A DNA stretch of 64,000 nucleotides, from the NCBI GenBank assembly GCA_015501605.1, contig JADNRZ010000001.1, forward strand, positions 2,046,001-2,110,000, written 5' to 3'. A program made the translations under genes and the position numbers. The notes under the pieces are model-generated. The model was given only the letters and a program-made list of their open reading frames with translations, had not been told where the DNA came from and searched no databases. Positions 35,201-48,292 of this stretch are shown one piece after another; position 1 is the first letter of the stretch, and every line of letters starts with the position of its first letter. The DNA is from Panaeolus papilionaceus (lineage: Eukaryota; Basidiomycota; Agaricomycetes; Agaricales).

Positions 35201-38200
35201 CACAACCGAGTTCTGATAAGGCTGTCTTCATCACATGCATGACACTCCATGGTCTACCCTTGGGAGATTTTTTATTCACTAGATGTCCGAAGTGGTGAAC
35301 ACTTTAGCCAACGTAAATGTGTGGGGTGGTATATCTTGGAGGAAATCCAGATGGGGACATAAACTCCCAAACACGATGGTTTGTTTCTAGAAACTGTAAA
35401 AATCAGCAGGGGGAATCAGACATTCAAAATTGAATATTCAGCTCCCCGAGGCTGATCCCAGTCCGGACCAAGGCGACAGACACAATTATCTTGTTATTTC
35501 TTGTAGATAGCAAGGATGACTCATGTTATCTTGGTATATACTATTGGATATTTCACGAAGATTGTGGTCAGGGGAGCATCGTTTGTAGGTAAGGCTATGA
35601 TTAAACGACGTGCATTCAGTGTAATAATAACCTAATGGCCGAGTGGTCGTTGAAATCAGTTATATCGAATTTTATTTTGATGAGAATATATGAGAGAAAG
35701 CTCACAAATCATTAGATAGGGTTTCCAGTGACATGGGAGGGGCATCGATTTTCAAAGGCCGTATATCATAGCTCTTGTAACTGGAAATTTCCGAGATATA
35801 AACCCCACCGCTAAACTGTGAGGGGTGGCTTAAATCTCTGAATAGAACATGGTATTCCGAGGAGCCAATCGACATCCTATAATAGCTTTTGTGAGATAGC
35901 TGTATGATAGACGGACTTAGTACTGACAGTTGGTAAATTTATCTTGAGGCGAAGGAGCACTGGATAAAATCGATTAATAAGGAACTCGCCTGCGAAAAGC
36001 AAAGTTTCTGATAGTTGATAAGCGCATAATATGTGAGCAGACCTACTAGACCACTTTCCATGAAATTCGGTGTCGAAATTCGGATTCAATTACTGGAACG
36101 TTGAAAATTATGCTGATTAAGAGCCCCCAAAAGTATTATGCTTGCCAGGGAGTCCGAAGATCAAATTAAAAATTCGGACCGTCTTAAAGACGGATGAATT
36201 CTGGTCAAAGAAATTAGAAAATCCTCCAAGCATAGAGCACGCCAATTCTCGCACGAAATGTTGGACATGGGATTCAAGAACACATGCCAATCTTGAATAA
36301 AGGAAGAAACCAACAAACCTTGTTCTCCGGGTACTGAAATTACGACTTTCTTCAACATGGTTGAGATTATGTGCAATCCACGATCCGAGGGTGCACAGTA
36401 TGTAATCTTCCACGACGCAGGTACGGGCAATAATCCAGTTTTGCCGCAAATACTGGTTGCCACAGAGCCAGCAAAGTTCTTTAGATGGTGGCAATGCCCG
36501 CCGTGATATGGGTTCAGGATTGACAAATGTAGGCAAAAGCGCATGGAGGCGCATGAGAATTGCGGGGTGAGCTAAGAGCATAATCGCATCTAGAAAGTAT
36601 GCCGAGTTGCGAAAATGTCGTTGTCTATTCATTATGAATGCGATTGAGTCGAGGATAGAACTAGTATCATCTAGGACAGGGAAACAAGCGTGAATAGAGG
36701 TTAAAATGGGTCTGAATTGTTCTCATGTCAGGAGTACGCAGACGGAAAGTCGGACCGAGAGATACACGGAATGCAAGTGTTTTTAACTTTTTTTACCCAA
36801 GGCCATCGTTGAGGTCATATTGAACGAACTTGTTGGGGTTGGATTTGAAGCCGCGCCGCCGGGAAGTCCTTCCCGCAGAAGTGGAATGGCTATAGCAGAA
36901 TTTTGACCTGCTATGGGAAAAAGATGGACAGAAAAGAAGGTCATAAGAGCAAGCAAGTAGCAGATCATGTCGGGGAGCAGCAAGATCAGCAGTGGGTAGG
37001 ATGGGCTTAATGTGGGCGAAGGGTAGAATGCAGGTGGAGACTCCGTTAATATTCGGTTGTTGTGTTTCAACAAGATTGAACAGAACATATGATTCCCAGA
37101 GATTTGAGTAATAATAAGGACGACTGTTATGATTTAATACCAGTTCGAAACTGTGAATTAATATCAAGAGTTAGACCTAAGAGAGACATCGAGTGAATTT
37201 GGAGACACCCATAACTCACGTGAATAATGAATGGTCCGTGCGCAGTAATCGTGGTATAAAAAGGTTAGCAGGACATTTGAACAACTCATACTTACCTTGA
37301 TGGCATAGGCCCCTTCATCTACCCGGGTTTGTGGGCCGTGGAAACCCTTCATAGCACGGCGACCATGTCCTCAGAGGGTGTCTGCGGCTTGTATGGGCTT
37401 CGGCTCATGCACCGTCTAAATATTTTCCTGTCCCACTTCGGCCACTCTGGCTGGGTGGGCCTCTTTTTTTGATCTTTCATCGTTCTAACCCTAACCCTAT
37501 TACCAAACATTAAATTATTATTATTATATTTAAATGTCTGAAATGGAAACCTTTGTCACAATATTTGAATAATATTCCCAAACAAAACCAATAAAAGTCT
37601 ATTCGCCTTCAATAATATCCTTGACAAACAACAAAACCAATGAGTTGTAAATGTTCTTATTACAACAATTGAACACCTCAACTTTACAAAAAGTTTTGAT
37701 ACCATAATACATACAACTAGTAGTACTACGACTGTAACTATCAGTCATAGAAATTGCCCACCCAATAGTTGGATATCAAATAACAGTGGTATAATCATAC
37801 TATTTGGAAAATCACACGACAGTCTGTCTTCTCCAGGTCCGAGTTAAGGACAAACCATTTGTACATCATTGCTTAGGCTGCCACTTGTCTTAGTATTCGA
37901 GTCGATCCAACGTTTGAGGGGGACAAGGATGCCCATTTTCAGGGCAAGGTAGCAATTTACAAAGCTTCCGTGTCCTCGATCAATTTCTATTACATTGCTT
38001 ACCTTTGCTGATGTATTCATACTAACATGGACACGGACACGAAGATAAAGCGTTCATTTTCCCGATGATAGTAAGGAGCGATGATCCAGTGAGGTGGCGC
38101 CGTATTTTCACACAGGCGACAAAGACGATACCCCCTTCCATCACCTTCGAGGTGGCAATGCAACCAGCAAGATCACGAACGACTCATGCGACTCACCGGT

Positions 38201-41200
38201 CTTTCGTTTGGCAGTTTGAGGAGCACCACATGTGCTGCATTAATTGGACTTTCCGGCCACATCAGTTTAATACTCATACCTACATGGGTTGTCGAGTCCC
38301 TTGAATTAAACGAAATAAATAATAAGCAAGTATGTCAGAGGTAAAGCACTGCGAGCATTACACATGCAGCAAGAATTTAAGTGGAACGTCAGGGAGTTTG
38401 GTCTCCCTGTCGCTTCTAGCAATGTCCTAATGGAATGCCTCATGTAGTTTGCAGCAGTCATGGCTACAGGTGCGGTTATGCGCTTGCGATACCTTGCAGT
38501 AACCAATTTCAGCCAATTTCTCCGATGGTTGTGATCACGCAGGCTCAATTAGCACCTAATTGACCGTGTGCAAAGGTGCCAAGTATATTGACAACTGCTC
38601 GATATAAACGTTGACCCGAATGAAAGGATCTTATGCCCAACGAGACGACCGCAAATGATGCGATATAATCCCTCTTGCCCGATTTTGTGAAAAATTAGAC
38701 CTCATAACGCCTTCCAGTGCGTTGTGAATCACGTATTTTTTTGGATTACCTCTCTCTCTATTGGCTGCCCACTTATCATAGGAAGCACCTCACTTATCCG
38801 AAGAGCCGTTATTGTCTATGTCACTGAACCTACGTAGGAAAAGGAGCGGATGATATGGGATGATACACGAAAGCCATATCCGACATTCGGAAATCGTTAC
38901 TTAATCGGACTGTGTTTGAACTTCTGCAAGTACCACCATCACCAAGCGCCAACGCCACACAGTCGGTGGCGGTGCACTGGAACCAAGTCTGCCTTCTATC
39001 ACCTTTCAAAATATCCACGCCATACTCACTCGACAAGAGAACTCAAAATTCAGGCGGGTGGTTGGAAGTCTCCCAGCACAGCGAACGCCTGGCAAAAGAA
39101 GATAGCTGTGGGATTTTCCTCCTCTTTTAGGTTTCGCGTGTTCTAACGGTTCCACAACAAATTGCACCCAAGGTTTCCATTAATCGATTGACCTTTTAGG
39201 AACAATTCTGTCGATCATCAGAAGAGATGTCTCTTTTGGTAGATAATGTGTGGAGCAAAACGTTAACTTTCCAAGTGTAGTTATCATGTACAATCGCCAA
39301 TATAAAAGTATGATAATATATGTTTACTGTCGGGGGGCAGCCACTGCGGGGGTCACAACACCTTCTTACAAAACATCCGTCTAAAGTATGATCACCTCTT
39401 CATAATGGGGGTCTGATAAATATGGGACATCCGACCTGGTCATGCAGTTCGCGCCACTGGGTACTGGTGAGCAGGGGTCTGAGTAAGCATCCAAAGTATG
39501 ACCACCAATTAACCGCTCGCGTGGATATTTTACCATGCAATACCACCATACAAAGGTTTAAATTCACATAATGACTAGGGTTGCACCATTACAGGTGCAT
39601 ACAGTGATGGGTAAGCTTGTAGGAAACCACTACCGATGGACCACAAGCACTATCTCAATCGGGTCTCAAGGATGGATTGAATCTGTCATACTAGCGGGTG
39701 GTATGCGGCGTCTGGTCGTGGGGTACTTGAAGCGCTCCGCAAATCAGATCCCAACAACTCAGCTTTATTAAAGGCCTGGCCAAAGCTGATTAATATACGT
39801 ATACTCACCGCCGAGGAGGAAAGTGTACCGATTGGAATTATAATTAACATCGCCGCCAGGAGACAATAGCGCATGTAAAATACTTCAAAGACCAAAGTAT
39901 CAAAACAGGAATGATTTTCCGGAACGGCAGATCAATGAGTTTGACAGGATTGAGTACAACTCGCTTTTTAATTTTCGTGAAGGAATGGACAGCCGCTCAT
40001 GAAACTCCGGAAGAAGGCGAAGAGGTTCCTTAGACCTGTCGAACATCAGGGGAAGGGGCGAACAAAAAGAAGAGGGTGGTCCAAGAAGGTCAGGGAGAGA
40101 AGGAACGGGCCTACAGACAGATTCTCTTACCCCTCGCTTGCACTCAAGCAGATGTCATAACACGATACTGGGGTCCCTTTGCGTGTGGAGATAAACACAA
40201 CTAACCCTAAAGCTGCATAACCCAACCCACCCATAAGTTGGTAGGCGAGCTCCAGCTGAAACGGGGGTCTGTCACTCAATGCTTTGCTGGCCTTTGTCAG
40301 TGAGGATCTATAAATAAGTGCGCTGTGCATGAATCCGTGTCCGTGTCCTTATGGGGTGGGGGTGGTTAGTGTCCCGCAACACCCCATCTTTTCAAAGGGT
40401 TGGACGTGGTAGAAATGACCGTCATGCAGTCAGCAAAGCGGCCCAGAGTTCGCCCCACGGGACCACTAGATCTCAAAGGCTAATTAGTCGGGAGACGATA
40501 TTTTTAACGGGAAGCAGCCAGCAGCGAATTCGTGAGTGGATCACTCCAAAGGCGTATTGATTCCCCTGTGCGCTATTTCAGGAGGAGATACTATGTGTCA
40601 GTAGGAGTTAGACAGGAAGCGAAGCGAAACTTACCGCTGGTGGAATCTCGGTGGTCCTATATTTTCTATCTATAACCTGGATCCACACGAATCAGAGAGT
40701 TCAAAAATGGACTATGATTACCGCGTTCAATGGCACTGTAAAAATAACAGACGCCGCCACTCGACATTCGTTTATGTTTTCGCACTTGCAGACGTAGGAT
40801 GTTTGGATGGCGTGGCTACATGAGAGAGCAGAGAGCCCAAGCGTCTGGATACGTACATTCTCGCTGGCGCGTTGTCGTATAAATCCGCGGAAAAAAGGGG
40901 AAACTGGACCAAGTCGGGAGACAGCTTGTTACTAGCAGTAAAGGGGGTTGTGCAAGTGTGATGATCATGTTCGCAAAAGCGTCACAGGGAGTTGTAAACA
41001 CACGCCGGTGTTTTAAAGCATTTGTTTGAAGACGACATTAAACAGCAGGCATTACAATGTTTATCACTGCCTGTGGGTGTGTGTATTGATGCAAAGTATG
41101 TGTCCGCGAACCCATTCCAATAAAGACTCTGTTAAAATATCAAGGGTGTGCATAAAGTCAGTGAAAGAAAAGAGACAACAAGCGATTAATGCCCCAAACA

Positions 41201-43249
41201 TATGCATGTTAGATACACAACCGTAGTCGTCTGGAGTTTTTGGCGTAGGTTGCGTTCGTACGCCAAGTGCAGTCAAACACTGTCCTTGGGGTCCAGGGTA
41301 CTGCCAGTGCTCGAAGACAAGTTAGTCCGCCCATCGGTAGAGGGATTTTCAAAGGATTCCCCTAGTACCATCCGCGGACTGCAGAATGGCGAGGCAAAAT
41401 CTTGTGTGTTCAAGGCTAGCGCTGCTAATGGTGCAATGATCTACGGGGTGGGATCAATAGGACTCGCTACTATATTAGTGATGCGAAGCAAACCAGTGTC
41501 TAAGCATGCGTAGGTCCGGGAAATTGTTAACACCACGCAGACTTTTTACAAATTGGCTATGCCAAATCCACTTTCCGAGGTCCCCTGCTCGCAGCAGCAC
41601 TGCGAGCGGGCGAGTAAATAGTGACCGCCGAGAGGTGCAAATCTCTCTCAGGAGACTGGCTGCGAGGCTAAATGTATTGCAGATTCGTGTCGACCGTAAC
41701 ACGCTGAATGTGCAAGATGATTTGACCTGGCCATTCAATTTCTGCCCGAGTCCGCTCCGTGATCGCATGCAAATATTCTGAAATGGGTGTGTCTGCTGTA
41801 CCTCCAGATCGCTTAATGGGGCAAATAACGTTGTGCAGACAATACACTCGCGGCATGAAAAGTCTCTATAGAAAACAACACTGCTGGGAAGTCTTGCTAG
41901 AGATTGCACTCCATAATGCATTCCCTCAATAGAAAGAAGAATGTTCGAAAGAAAAGAACGACGTAAACCTACCCAACGGCATTCTCCATCAAGGTCACAC
42001 ATGGCAGACCGGTGTTGTGAAGATTAGCAAGGCAAGGGAGATTACAACAGTGGAAAAGACCGGGGAGAACGTTCTGGGCAAGATGACCCAGGGGGATTGA
42101 GAGGAAGCGTTTTCTGATCTATCCACATTCATTTGCGAAGCTAATCGGGCCCGTTGAGTAATGAAAAAACAAGCAAGGGGGTATTGTCCAAATAACAATT
42201 GTAGACCGAAAACCGCCTGACGAGTTAAGCGCAAACCAGAACAAAACAAAGCAGAAAAAGAAGCTCTCACCCCGGTATTTGTCTGATGTTCCATGGGTAT
42301 AATCTGTCGAACATATCAATTGACCAATACATTTTTGAATCAGAAGGGAAAACGGGAATGGCCATTGTTGTATAAAATACCTAGTCCAGATTCAGCAAAG
42401 ATGGACAGATGAGCGAGGGAATAAAGTAACCTGCAGTGATAAAAGATAGAACGGGAGAAGACGCTGTCCAGGTAAATGATACTCAAGCCGCGGTGCCTCT
42501 ACGGCAGAAGGGAGAGAAGACGCTGAAAGGCAAAAGAGGGAGAGTTCTACTCCAACCCTGACGGTTGACCCGTTTGTCTCAAACACTGACTTGAGAGGCC
42601 GGCGATAATGCCATGATCTGCCATGATCATCCTCCCCTAGCTGTCGCTGGAATCATAGATAAACAGATGATGCTGAGCAATTAATCCGGGACGTTTTTGT
42701 CCGTAGGTGGACTATGGATTTGGAATCACATTTCCTATCGCCAGCGATCTTCATTTGGAGATTAAATTCATACGTTGTGTTGCAGTAAATCGCTAGGAGA
42801 GCGCGCGCTCATGAGAAGAGCAGAAGCAAGCAGGTGATTAACTGTGATTCATGTCTTCATAGCTGGGAAAATGAAGGAAAGATGCGATGCTCAGCAATGA
42901 TCATATAATATGCCAACGTGGTCGCTGGTCAATGTATTTGTGTCTTGACACAACATACAAAGAAAAGTTTGCAAATATTTTGAGGTTAAGTTTTCACGAT
43001 ATTGGGTGTAGTTGAACCTTGTCACGGTTAGATTGTGGCTGGGGTTTGTGGATGGAATTTTGGATTAAAACGAGTGCTTGATAATCCTGATGGGGAAACA
43101 TTATTTTTAGGGATGTGTGAGATAGGGTAGTGGGGTATCTCCGAGAAAGTATTAGGATATTTGTCACGAATACATATCCGGCATGGCAGTGATGTTGAGT
43201 ATGCGAGAGATAGAAAATGATGATAGATGGACAATGTAGCAGTCGAGGT
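32255..43249. other. Gene-poor block of about 11 kb
   Basis: No supported gene lies between the kinase stop and the dynein light chain stop. Open frames are short, lack splice partners and show no family motifs, including the longest (36117-36632 and 41475-42002, minus strand). I found no reverse transcriptase, transposase or integrase motif and no clear long terminal repeat. Small items are a 15-base telomere-like CTAACCCTAACCCTA at 37485-37499 and AT-rich tracts around 37500-37560. Base composition appears similar to the rest, so there is no obvious RIP-like collapse. It may hold decayed elements, ncRNA or genes with many tiny exons that I cannot resolve by eye. Confidence 0.5.
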
Positions 43250-44233
43250 TCAGGAGCACGAGATGGCGAGCGCTATACAGATACAAATAAGGGAGTCCTG
43301 TAAAGGTCGGCAGTGAATTTGGTCAATCGAATAAGATGCGAGGATGAATACTTACGTTATGATACATTTCTTGGGCGACAACGTCAGAGTCTTCCCAATG
43401 GCAAACGATATCTGCCCTGCAGATTGTTTGGACAAGTAAGGAAGCAGTTGGAGATAACAAGCGAGCCTCTTACCTTCCACCTTGGCCAAGATTCTGGTTG
43501 ATCTGTGTCAGGACGACGTATTTACTGTAGAAGAGTCCATTCGGCAAAAGACCAAGGTAGTAGAAGCAACGGCAAGGTGGGCCATGTCGATATGTTGAAT
43601 ATTGCAAGTGAGTCATGCGGGGAACGCGTTCGTTGACAATTTTATGCAGAATTTTTTTTTGCAGTAGCAGTAGCAGCAAATATATGAACATAGATTGAAT
43701 AAGGATGCAAGAGACATTAGTATCATTCAATTGACAACATGACCCAGATAAAAGGGTGAGGCAACAGCGCGAGCTGTGACTTGGAGTCTCATTCTATCCC
43801 AAGTACATTTATCAGCAAAGTCAAGCCTTCGCTCCGGCAATGTGGAATGAATGTGGACGGGGTTCTTAGAATTAACAAGCGCCCAGAGATAAGGGTGGAT
43901 GTCGAAAATCCCAAAATAGGGTACGCCAGATTAGGTGAGGGAACAGACAACTTACAATCCATTGGGTTGGATAGCAACCATACGTTCCTTTACTCTTTCA
44001 CCTATTTCTTTCATCCAACTCTTTACTTTATCTCTTTCTTTGGGATCTGGCCAGCTAGAATTATGAAGAGTTGAAGAAAGGAGTTTCTTTATGTATGGTT
44101 TGAGAGCATCTGGTTCGAATCTTTGCCTTGGCGCTGATGAAATGGAAAGAGATGAATGTATGATTGGTCTTGGTGATGAAGCTGTAGATCTTGGAGGCGG
44201 AGGAGTAAGTGGTGAGCGTAAACCTGAAGACAT
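43250..44233 (-). CDS. Tctex-1-type dynein light chain
   Basis: There are four exons (44233-43956, 43524-43474, 43416-43356, 43297-43250), totalling exactly 146 codons (145 residues). After a Ser/Pro-rich N-terminus of about 45 residues, the Tctex-1 fold reads ALKPYIKKLLSSTLHNSSWP, VKSWMKEIGERVKERMVA, then GFKYVVLTQINQNLGQGGR, ADIVCHWEDSDVVAQEMYHN and the last strand DSLICICIALAIS. This order is diagnostic for DYNLT proteins, which dimerise on the dynein intermediate chain and help cargo binding. The first intron is long for this locus (431 bases against about 50). The start at 44233 was chosen over an upstream in-frame ATG at 44278 because the extra residues look non-conserved. It is divergent from PEX11. 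Confidence 0.9.
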
Positions 44234-44509
44234 GAAGAGGGGAGTGGGTGAGTGAGTGAGTGATGAAGTGATGAGCACTGTCAGATGAACGCGTTCCTAG
44301 TTTGTTTGTTACCGTATTTGGCAAAAATGGTCAACTCACGTGAAAGTGGATTTTGCGCGACTCTCTCTCGACTTATACAAGTCTAGTCATATTGACTTGT
44401 TAATATCTGCTTTCCTTCATTAAACAACGAGATACCCTTCATTATCTCCTGTTTATACACATCTTTATTGCATTACAGTCTATCAGACTGAACGACTTTA
44501 CTTCCAACG
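44234..44509. promoter_or_regulatory. Divergent DYNLT/PEX11 promoter
   Basis: This 276-base gap contains the 10-base palindrome GAACGCGTTC (44287-44296) with an ACGCGT core. A tandem TGAG run lies at about 44248-44262. It serves two divergent genes. Confidence 0.4.
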
Positions 44510-46300
44510 ATGTCTTCAATCACATTTCCAAACAATTCTTCTCTCCCTCCTCGTCCTTCAGAAAGCGACTTAGAGTCAGAATCAGACTCTTTCTCTCAAC
44601 ACGATTTGTCTCTGTCCTCTCAATATTATGCCCCTTCATTTGACACCAGCGCCTTCCAAATGAATCCACATTCTTCACACCCACCTCGCACACCACGTAC
44701 TTCCATCATGAGCGCAAGCACCATAAGCACTTCCGGGATGGGCATGTATGAGAGTGCCATATACGTCGAGAAGGAAGACGCGTTTAGCACCAATCACGGC
44801 TTCAGCAGTCACTCTTCAGACAGAACCCATACACAGACACCCACCCAGCAGCGTATGCGAAAGGACAGTCAGAAAAGCATAAAGGAGATCAAGGTAGAGC
44901 ATCCAGAGGATGAGGACGAAGAGTATATTGAAATCGACGAAGAGGAGGAACGGGTCAAGAAAGCTGAGCGTAAAGTGAGGAATGAAGATGTCTGGCGAGA
45001 GATGTTTGTTACGAGTAATGGTCGAGATAAAGCTTTCGTAAGTCTTCAATCCTTTCTCATCATTTGACATCTCAAAGACAATATACGATCCATAGAAACT
45101 CATACAATACTCGATACGAGTCTACCTCGTGTTTCATCTTTCCCTGAGGGGCACTCGCCTTCTACGCAGGCCTGCCCAACCACCTTGGGAAGAATCATTT
45201 ATCAAACGACTGCAGTCCACTGCATCAGGTCTCTCGTTCACCAGGTTAGCCTCTCCATTTACATTTCGATGCAAGCCGTCAGCTTTTGCTACCATACCAT
45301 ATCGCCTTTCGAAGCGACCGCTTCGTCACTTATTTAGCTATGGGTAATCATGTTATTACCGAGCCGCTTTACCCGACCTTCCGACCTTGTTTAATCTCCT
45401 CTGAGCTCGGTGACTGTCTATACTCACAAATTACGTTTACTAACACGAGTTACTGCTTATCAGAAAACTTCTACTACTTTTCAACTGGCTACATCCCCTA
45501 ACACTTGTCACAGCCCAGCAATCCGTACCTTTCTCTGCAGAGGCCAATTTTACTTCCGCACTTGGTGCCTCAACCTCGTCCAACCCCTCATCGAAAAAGC
45601 CTAGGACCAAGCCCTTCCTTCACACCCTACTCTACAGCCCGCCGCCTGTGCTCTTAGAGTTGGTAAACGCAGTTGCGGATGATGTGGCCACATGGGCGCG
45701 GCTTGGTCTGTTGGGTAAAAAGACAGGAGAACGGGCGGAAAGGTTCAGTGACTGGTGTTGGTTTGTGTCCACCCTCGTCGGACTTGTGGAAAATTCCATA
45801 GAGAGGAATGTTGTCGGTGGTCTGCAAGCTGAAGGTCAATATGCCATTCTGTTTAACCTGTTCATGAAAAATTGATCCACATCCTACAGTTGAAGGCCGT
45901 CTTTACACCGAGTCTATGACCGGCGCTACTGCCAAGTCGAAACCACGAGCAAACAAGATTGACGAGAAGGAGCTCAGTCGCTTGCAGAAGCAGGATTATT
46001 GGCTACAAGTCACGAAAGCTAAGCTCTGCATGGACTTGATTTTCGTCTGTGAGTAATTTGCGGTGGCATGAGCTTCTATTAGGCGCTAACAATCGTGATC
46101 GTCCAGCATATGAACTATTCCGCATCAAACGCGCTCGAGATTGGGTCAAGGCCATTACAGGTCTTTCTGCTGCCATACTGAGGTACGATTCTTACGGTTA
46201 TTCGTTTTACTCGTTTGATAAACATCCCTTTTGTAGCTCGTCCAAGTTGTTCGATCGCCATAAGAACACACTGATCAAAACCATGCTCAAGTCTTCATGA
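44510..46300 (+). CDS. PEX11: Peroxisomal membrane protein PEX11-like
   Basis: The start MSSITFPNNSSLPPRPSESD opens a Ser-rich, then acidic N-terminal extension of about 165 residues (DEDEEYIEIDEEEERVKKAE). The PEX11 core begins at the exon boundary with VTSNGRDKAFKLIQYSIRVY, the conserved amphipathic helix. Then come WEESFIKRLQSTASGLSFTR, an intron-rich middle, LLYSPPPVLLELVNAVADDV, ATWARLGLLGKKTGERAERF and SDWCWFVSTLVGLVENSIER. After that come KELSRLQKQDYWLQVTKAKL and CMDLIFV, and the end SSKLFDRHKNTLIKTMLKSS. PEX11 bends the peroxisomal membrane and drives elongation and division. The long acidic N-terminal extension is beyond the usual length. Introns near 45040-45100, 45250-45470 and 46050-46110 are read by eye; the middle part is the least certain. 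Confidence 0.82.
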
Positions 46301-47753
46301 ATACTCGAACATAGCGACCTTGCTTAATTTTCATACGGCGAACTGTTGTGTTTGAATGGGGATGGGTAGATTGTGCTTTTCTTGCATTGTACAGGTGACA
46401 AAACAGGTTTAAGATTCCTTGTTGAGTGCATGCTGCTTGATTTTTCTCTTCTTTTTGCTGCTTGATTATACCTTGCATTCTTGTTTTCTTCCCGTAATTA
46501 ATTGACCGTGATTTGCATACCCCGTCATTCCTGAACGGCAAAGCTGGCGATGGGTAAGGATATAACAGATCATTGGTTGACAATGAAGTGACATCTCTAA
46601 CATATCTACAAGCGACATGCGAGTATGCCAATTTGGTGTCTAGACGACCGACGACATCTAACAATGAGCGTAAATTTATTTATTTATAGGGTAGTGGATG
46701 ATAAGATGCGTTTCAGTGTTATGCGGGTTATCAAGAGTAAAGATCTGAAAATACTCTTGGTCGAGGGACAGGAAGCAAAACAGTGGTCTCCTCTTGCTAC
46801 GACTAGAATGAATCGACATGGCCAAAGCGGCCAAATGAGGGCTAGGGCTTGGTGTGAATTGTTGTGTATCGAGTGTCTTCAGAGTCCACAGCGGTGCTAT
46901 GGACTGGTGACAGATGCGATGAGACGGCCCCAAAGATATCCTGACCGAAGACCAGCACGGACATTATTCCGGGTTGGTCCTCGATACTTGGCGCAATGGG
47001 AGTGATTGATCACGAACCCCGTGAATGGAGTGTACCGTCGATGATCGGATTTGAGTGTATTGTGAAAGAAAAAGAGTCAAAAATAGAAGATAGGAACCGT
47101 CGTTCTGCCTGGGCAGCAAGCTCGTTCCGGTATCAAGGTGCAGAGGTTTGGCATGTTTTTTTGGAGTGGACTCAGGAATTGAGATGAATAGCAATAGGTA
47201 TAAACGTGTTCAGGCGGGATAACATCTCACCGAAGACACAAATATGTGCACTGTGGCACACCGCCCAAGGTCTCTTGACCTGATTCGAAAATAAATGTGT
47301 GATTGAAAATAAATTTTGCTGTCAGACTGACGTGGATGCAAAGGCTGTGGCGGCCCATTATTTCCTTTCACGACGATAAGCGGCGAAAAGGCGCAAGTAC
47401 ATAGAGGCAGAGGGAACTGAATTGGGTGAGGTGCGGAGGTGGAGCATTTAAATTGCATTGCAACATGAAAGCAGATGACCAACACCGAATATGATCATCA
47501 GTAGGCTGAGTAGAGTTTGGAGAGTGCTTGTAGATGAGAAGAGACGAGTGTGAAATTTGAAAGGTGATATGTTATGATATCATTTTGAAAGATTGGATGA
47601 AGCGGAAACAGCCAAGCTAAGGAATTAGGAATGAGCGTTTGGAAGAACGTGGTTATGGATGCACATGGTACTGTGGGGTGCAAAGTTCCGAAAACAGGCA
47701 GCATGGTCCCAAGAGGCCGTATGTTGCCACCAGACTCGGTAGATTGAGCTGGA
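46301..47753. other. Gap between PEX11 and the small membrane protein
   Basis: This is 1453 bases between two 3' ends. Short open frames on both strands lack motifs and splice partners. I see no gene, repeat or RNA here. Confidence 0.45.
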
Positions 47754-48138
47754 TTATCGTGACCAAAACCAACGTGTTGACTTTGGATCTTCGGGTTTAT
47801 TATTTGAGGTTGAAGAGCTAGTATCTTGTTGAATCTCTCGTTGATGCTGAAGGGAGTCAACCTCTGCTTCAAGCTGTTGAATACGGATATGGGCTTCTTG
47901 GAGATATTTTTCGTGGGCCAATTTAGACTGAGTGAGTTTCAAGACCTTGCAGAGGGGTTTATGTTTGTCAAACGCGGAAATATCGGAAAATATAGTTTAT
48001 TGCACAACTTACTAGGAAGATAGCTGAACCTAATAGAAAAACAGGAATCATTGCAGGAAAAGTTTGAGAATATAGATTTCCATGATTTGATTTTGTAGAA
48101 TATAATCTTTTACTGTTGAGCCTGTTGAACTTGAACAT
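47754..48138 (-). CDS. Small single-pass membrane protein with coiled coil, probably mitochondrial
   Basis: There are two exons (48138-48013 and 47945-47754), joined with GTAAGT/AAG ends, giving exactly 106 codons (105 residues). The N-terminus MFKFNRLNSKRLYSTKSN is basic without acids and has the RLYSTKS pattern of mitochondrial presequences. A hydrophobic segment MIPVFLLGSAIFLVLKL follows, then a coiled coil (YLQEAHIRIQQLEAEVDSLQ), a Ser/Asn-rich stretch and a terminal RWFWSR. I do not know the family; the layout is like small inner-membrane assembly factors. It is divergent from the TVP38-type gene with 154 bases between starts. Each exon is too short to be obvious alone, so the call rests on the clean splice and the presequence-TM-coil order. 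Confidence 0.68.
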
Positions 48139-48292
48139 GGTCGTTGCTCGTCAAATGTCTAATTCTTGGCGTGTGAAGAATTGGTTGTTGCGGGGAAATA
48201 TCACCGCGTATTTTTTAGCGACTGAACTCCTTCGACTCTCTCTCTCTCTCTTGTCCACTTTACTCTGTTACTACTCTGGCTGGTCCTGTAAA
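48139..48292. promoter_or_regulatory. Divergent promoter with CT repeat
   Basis: There are 154 bases between start codons. A CT dinucleotide run spans 48236-48251, inside a pyrimidine-rich leader on the TVP38 side. An in-frame ATG at 48116 would overlap the divergent gene and is not favoured. Confidence 0.5.

Noticed and set aside
36117..36632. A 171-residue open frame on the minus strand in the first gene-poor block
   Set aside because: No family motif, no convincing splice partners, and a frame of this length is expected about once by chance in 64 kb.
36793..37352. Possible two-exon gene starting MKGFHGPQTRVDEG
   Set aside because: The splice that looks best (GTAAGT to CACAG) puts the second exon out of frame.
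39780..40330. Hydrophobic stretches such as YQLMGGLGYAALGLVVF that could be part of a membrane protein
   Set aside because: The neighbouring open stretches cannot be joined in frame with usual splice sites and match no family I know.
41475..42002. A 175-residue open frame on the minus strand
   Set aside because: No motif or partner exons. The opposite strand is also partly open, which fits chance.
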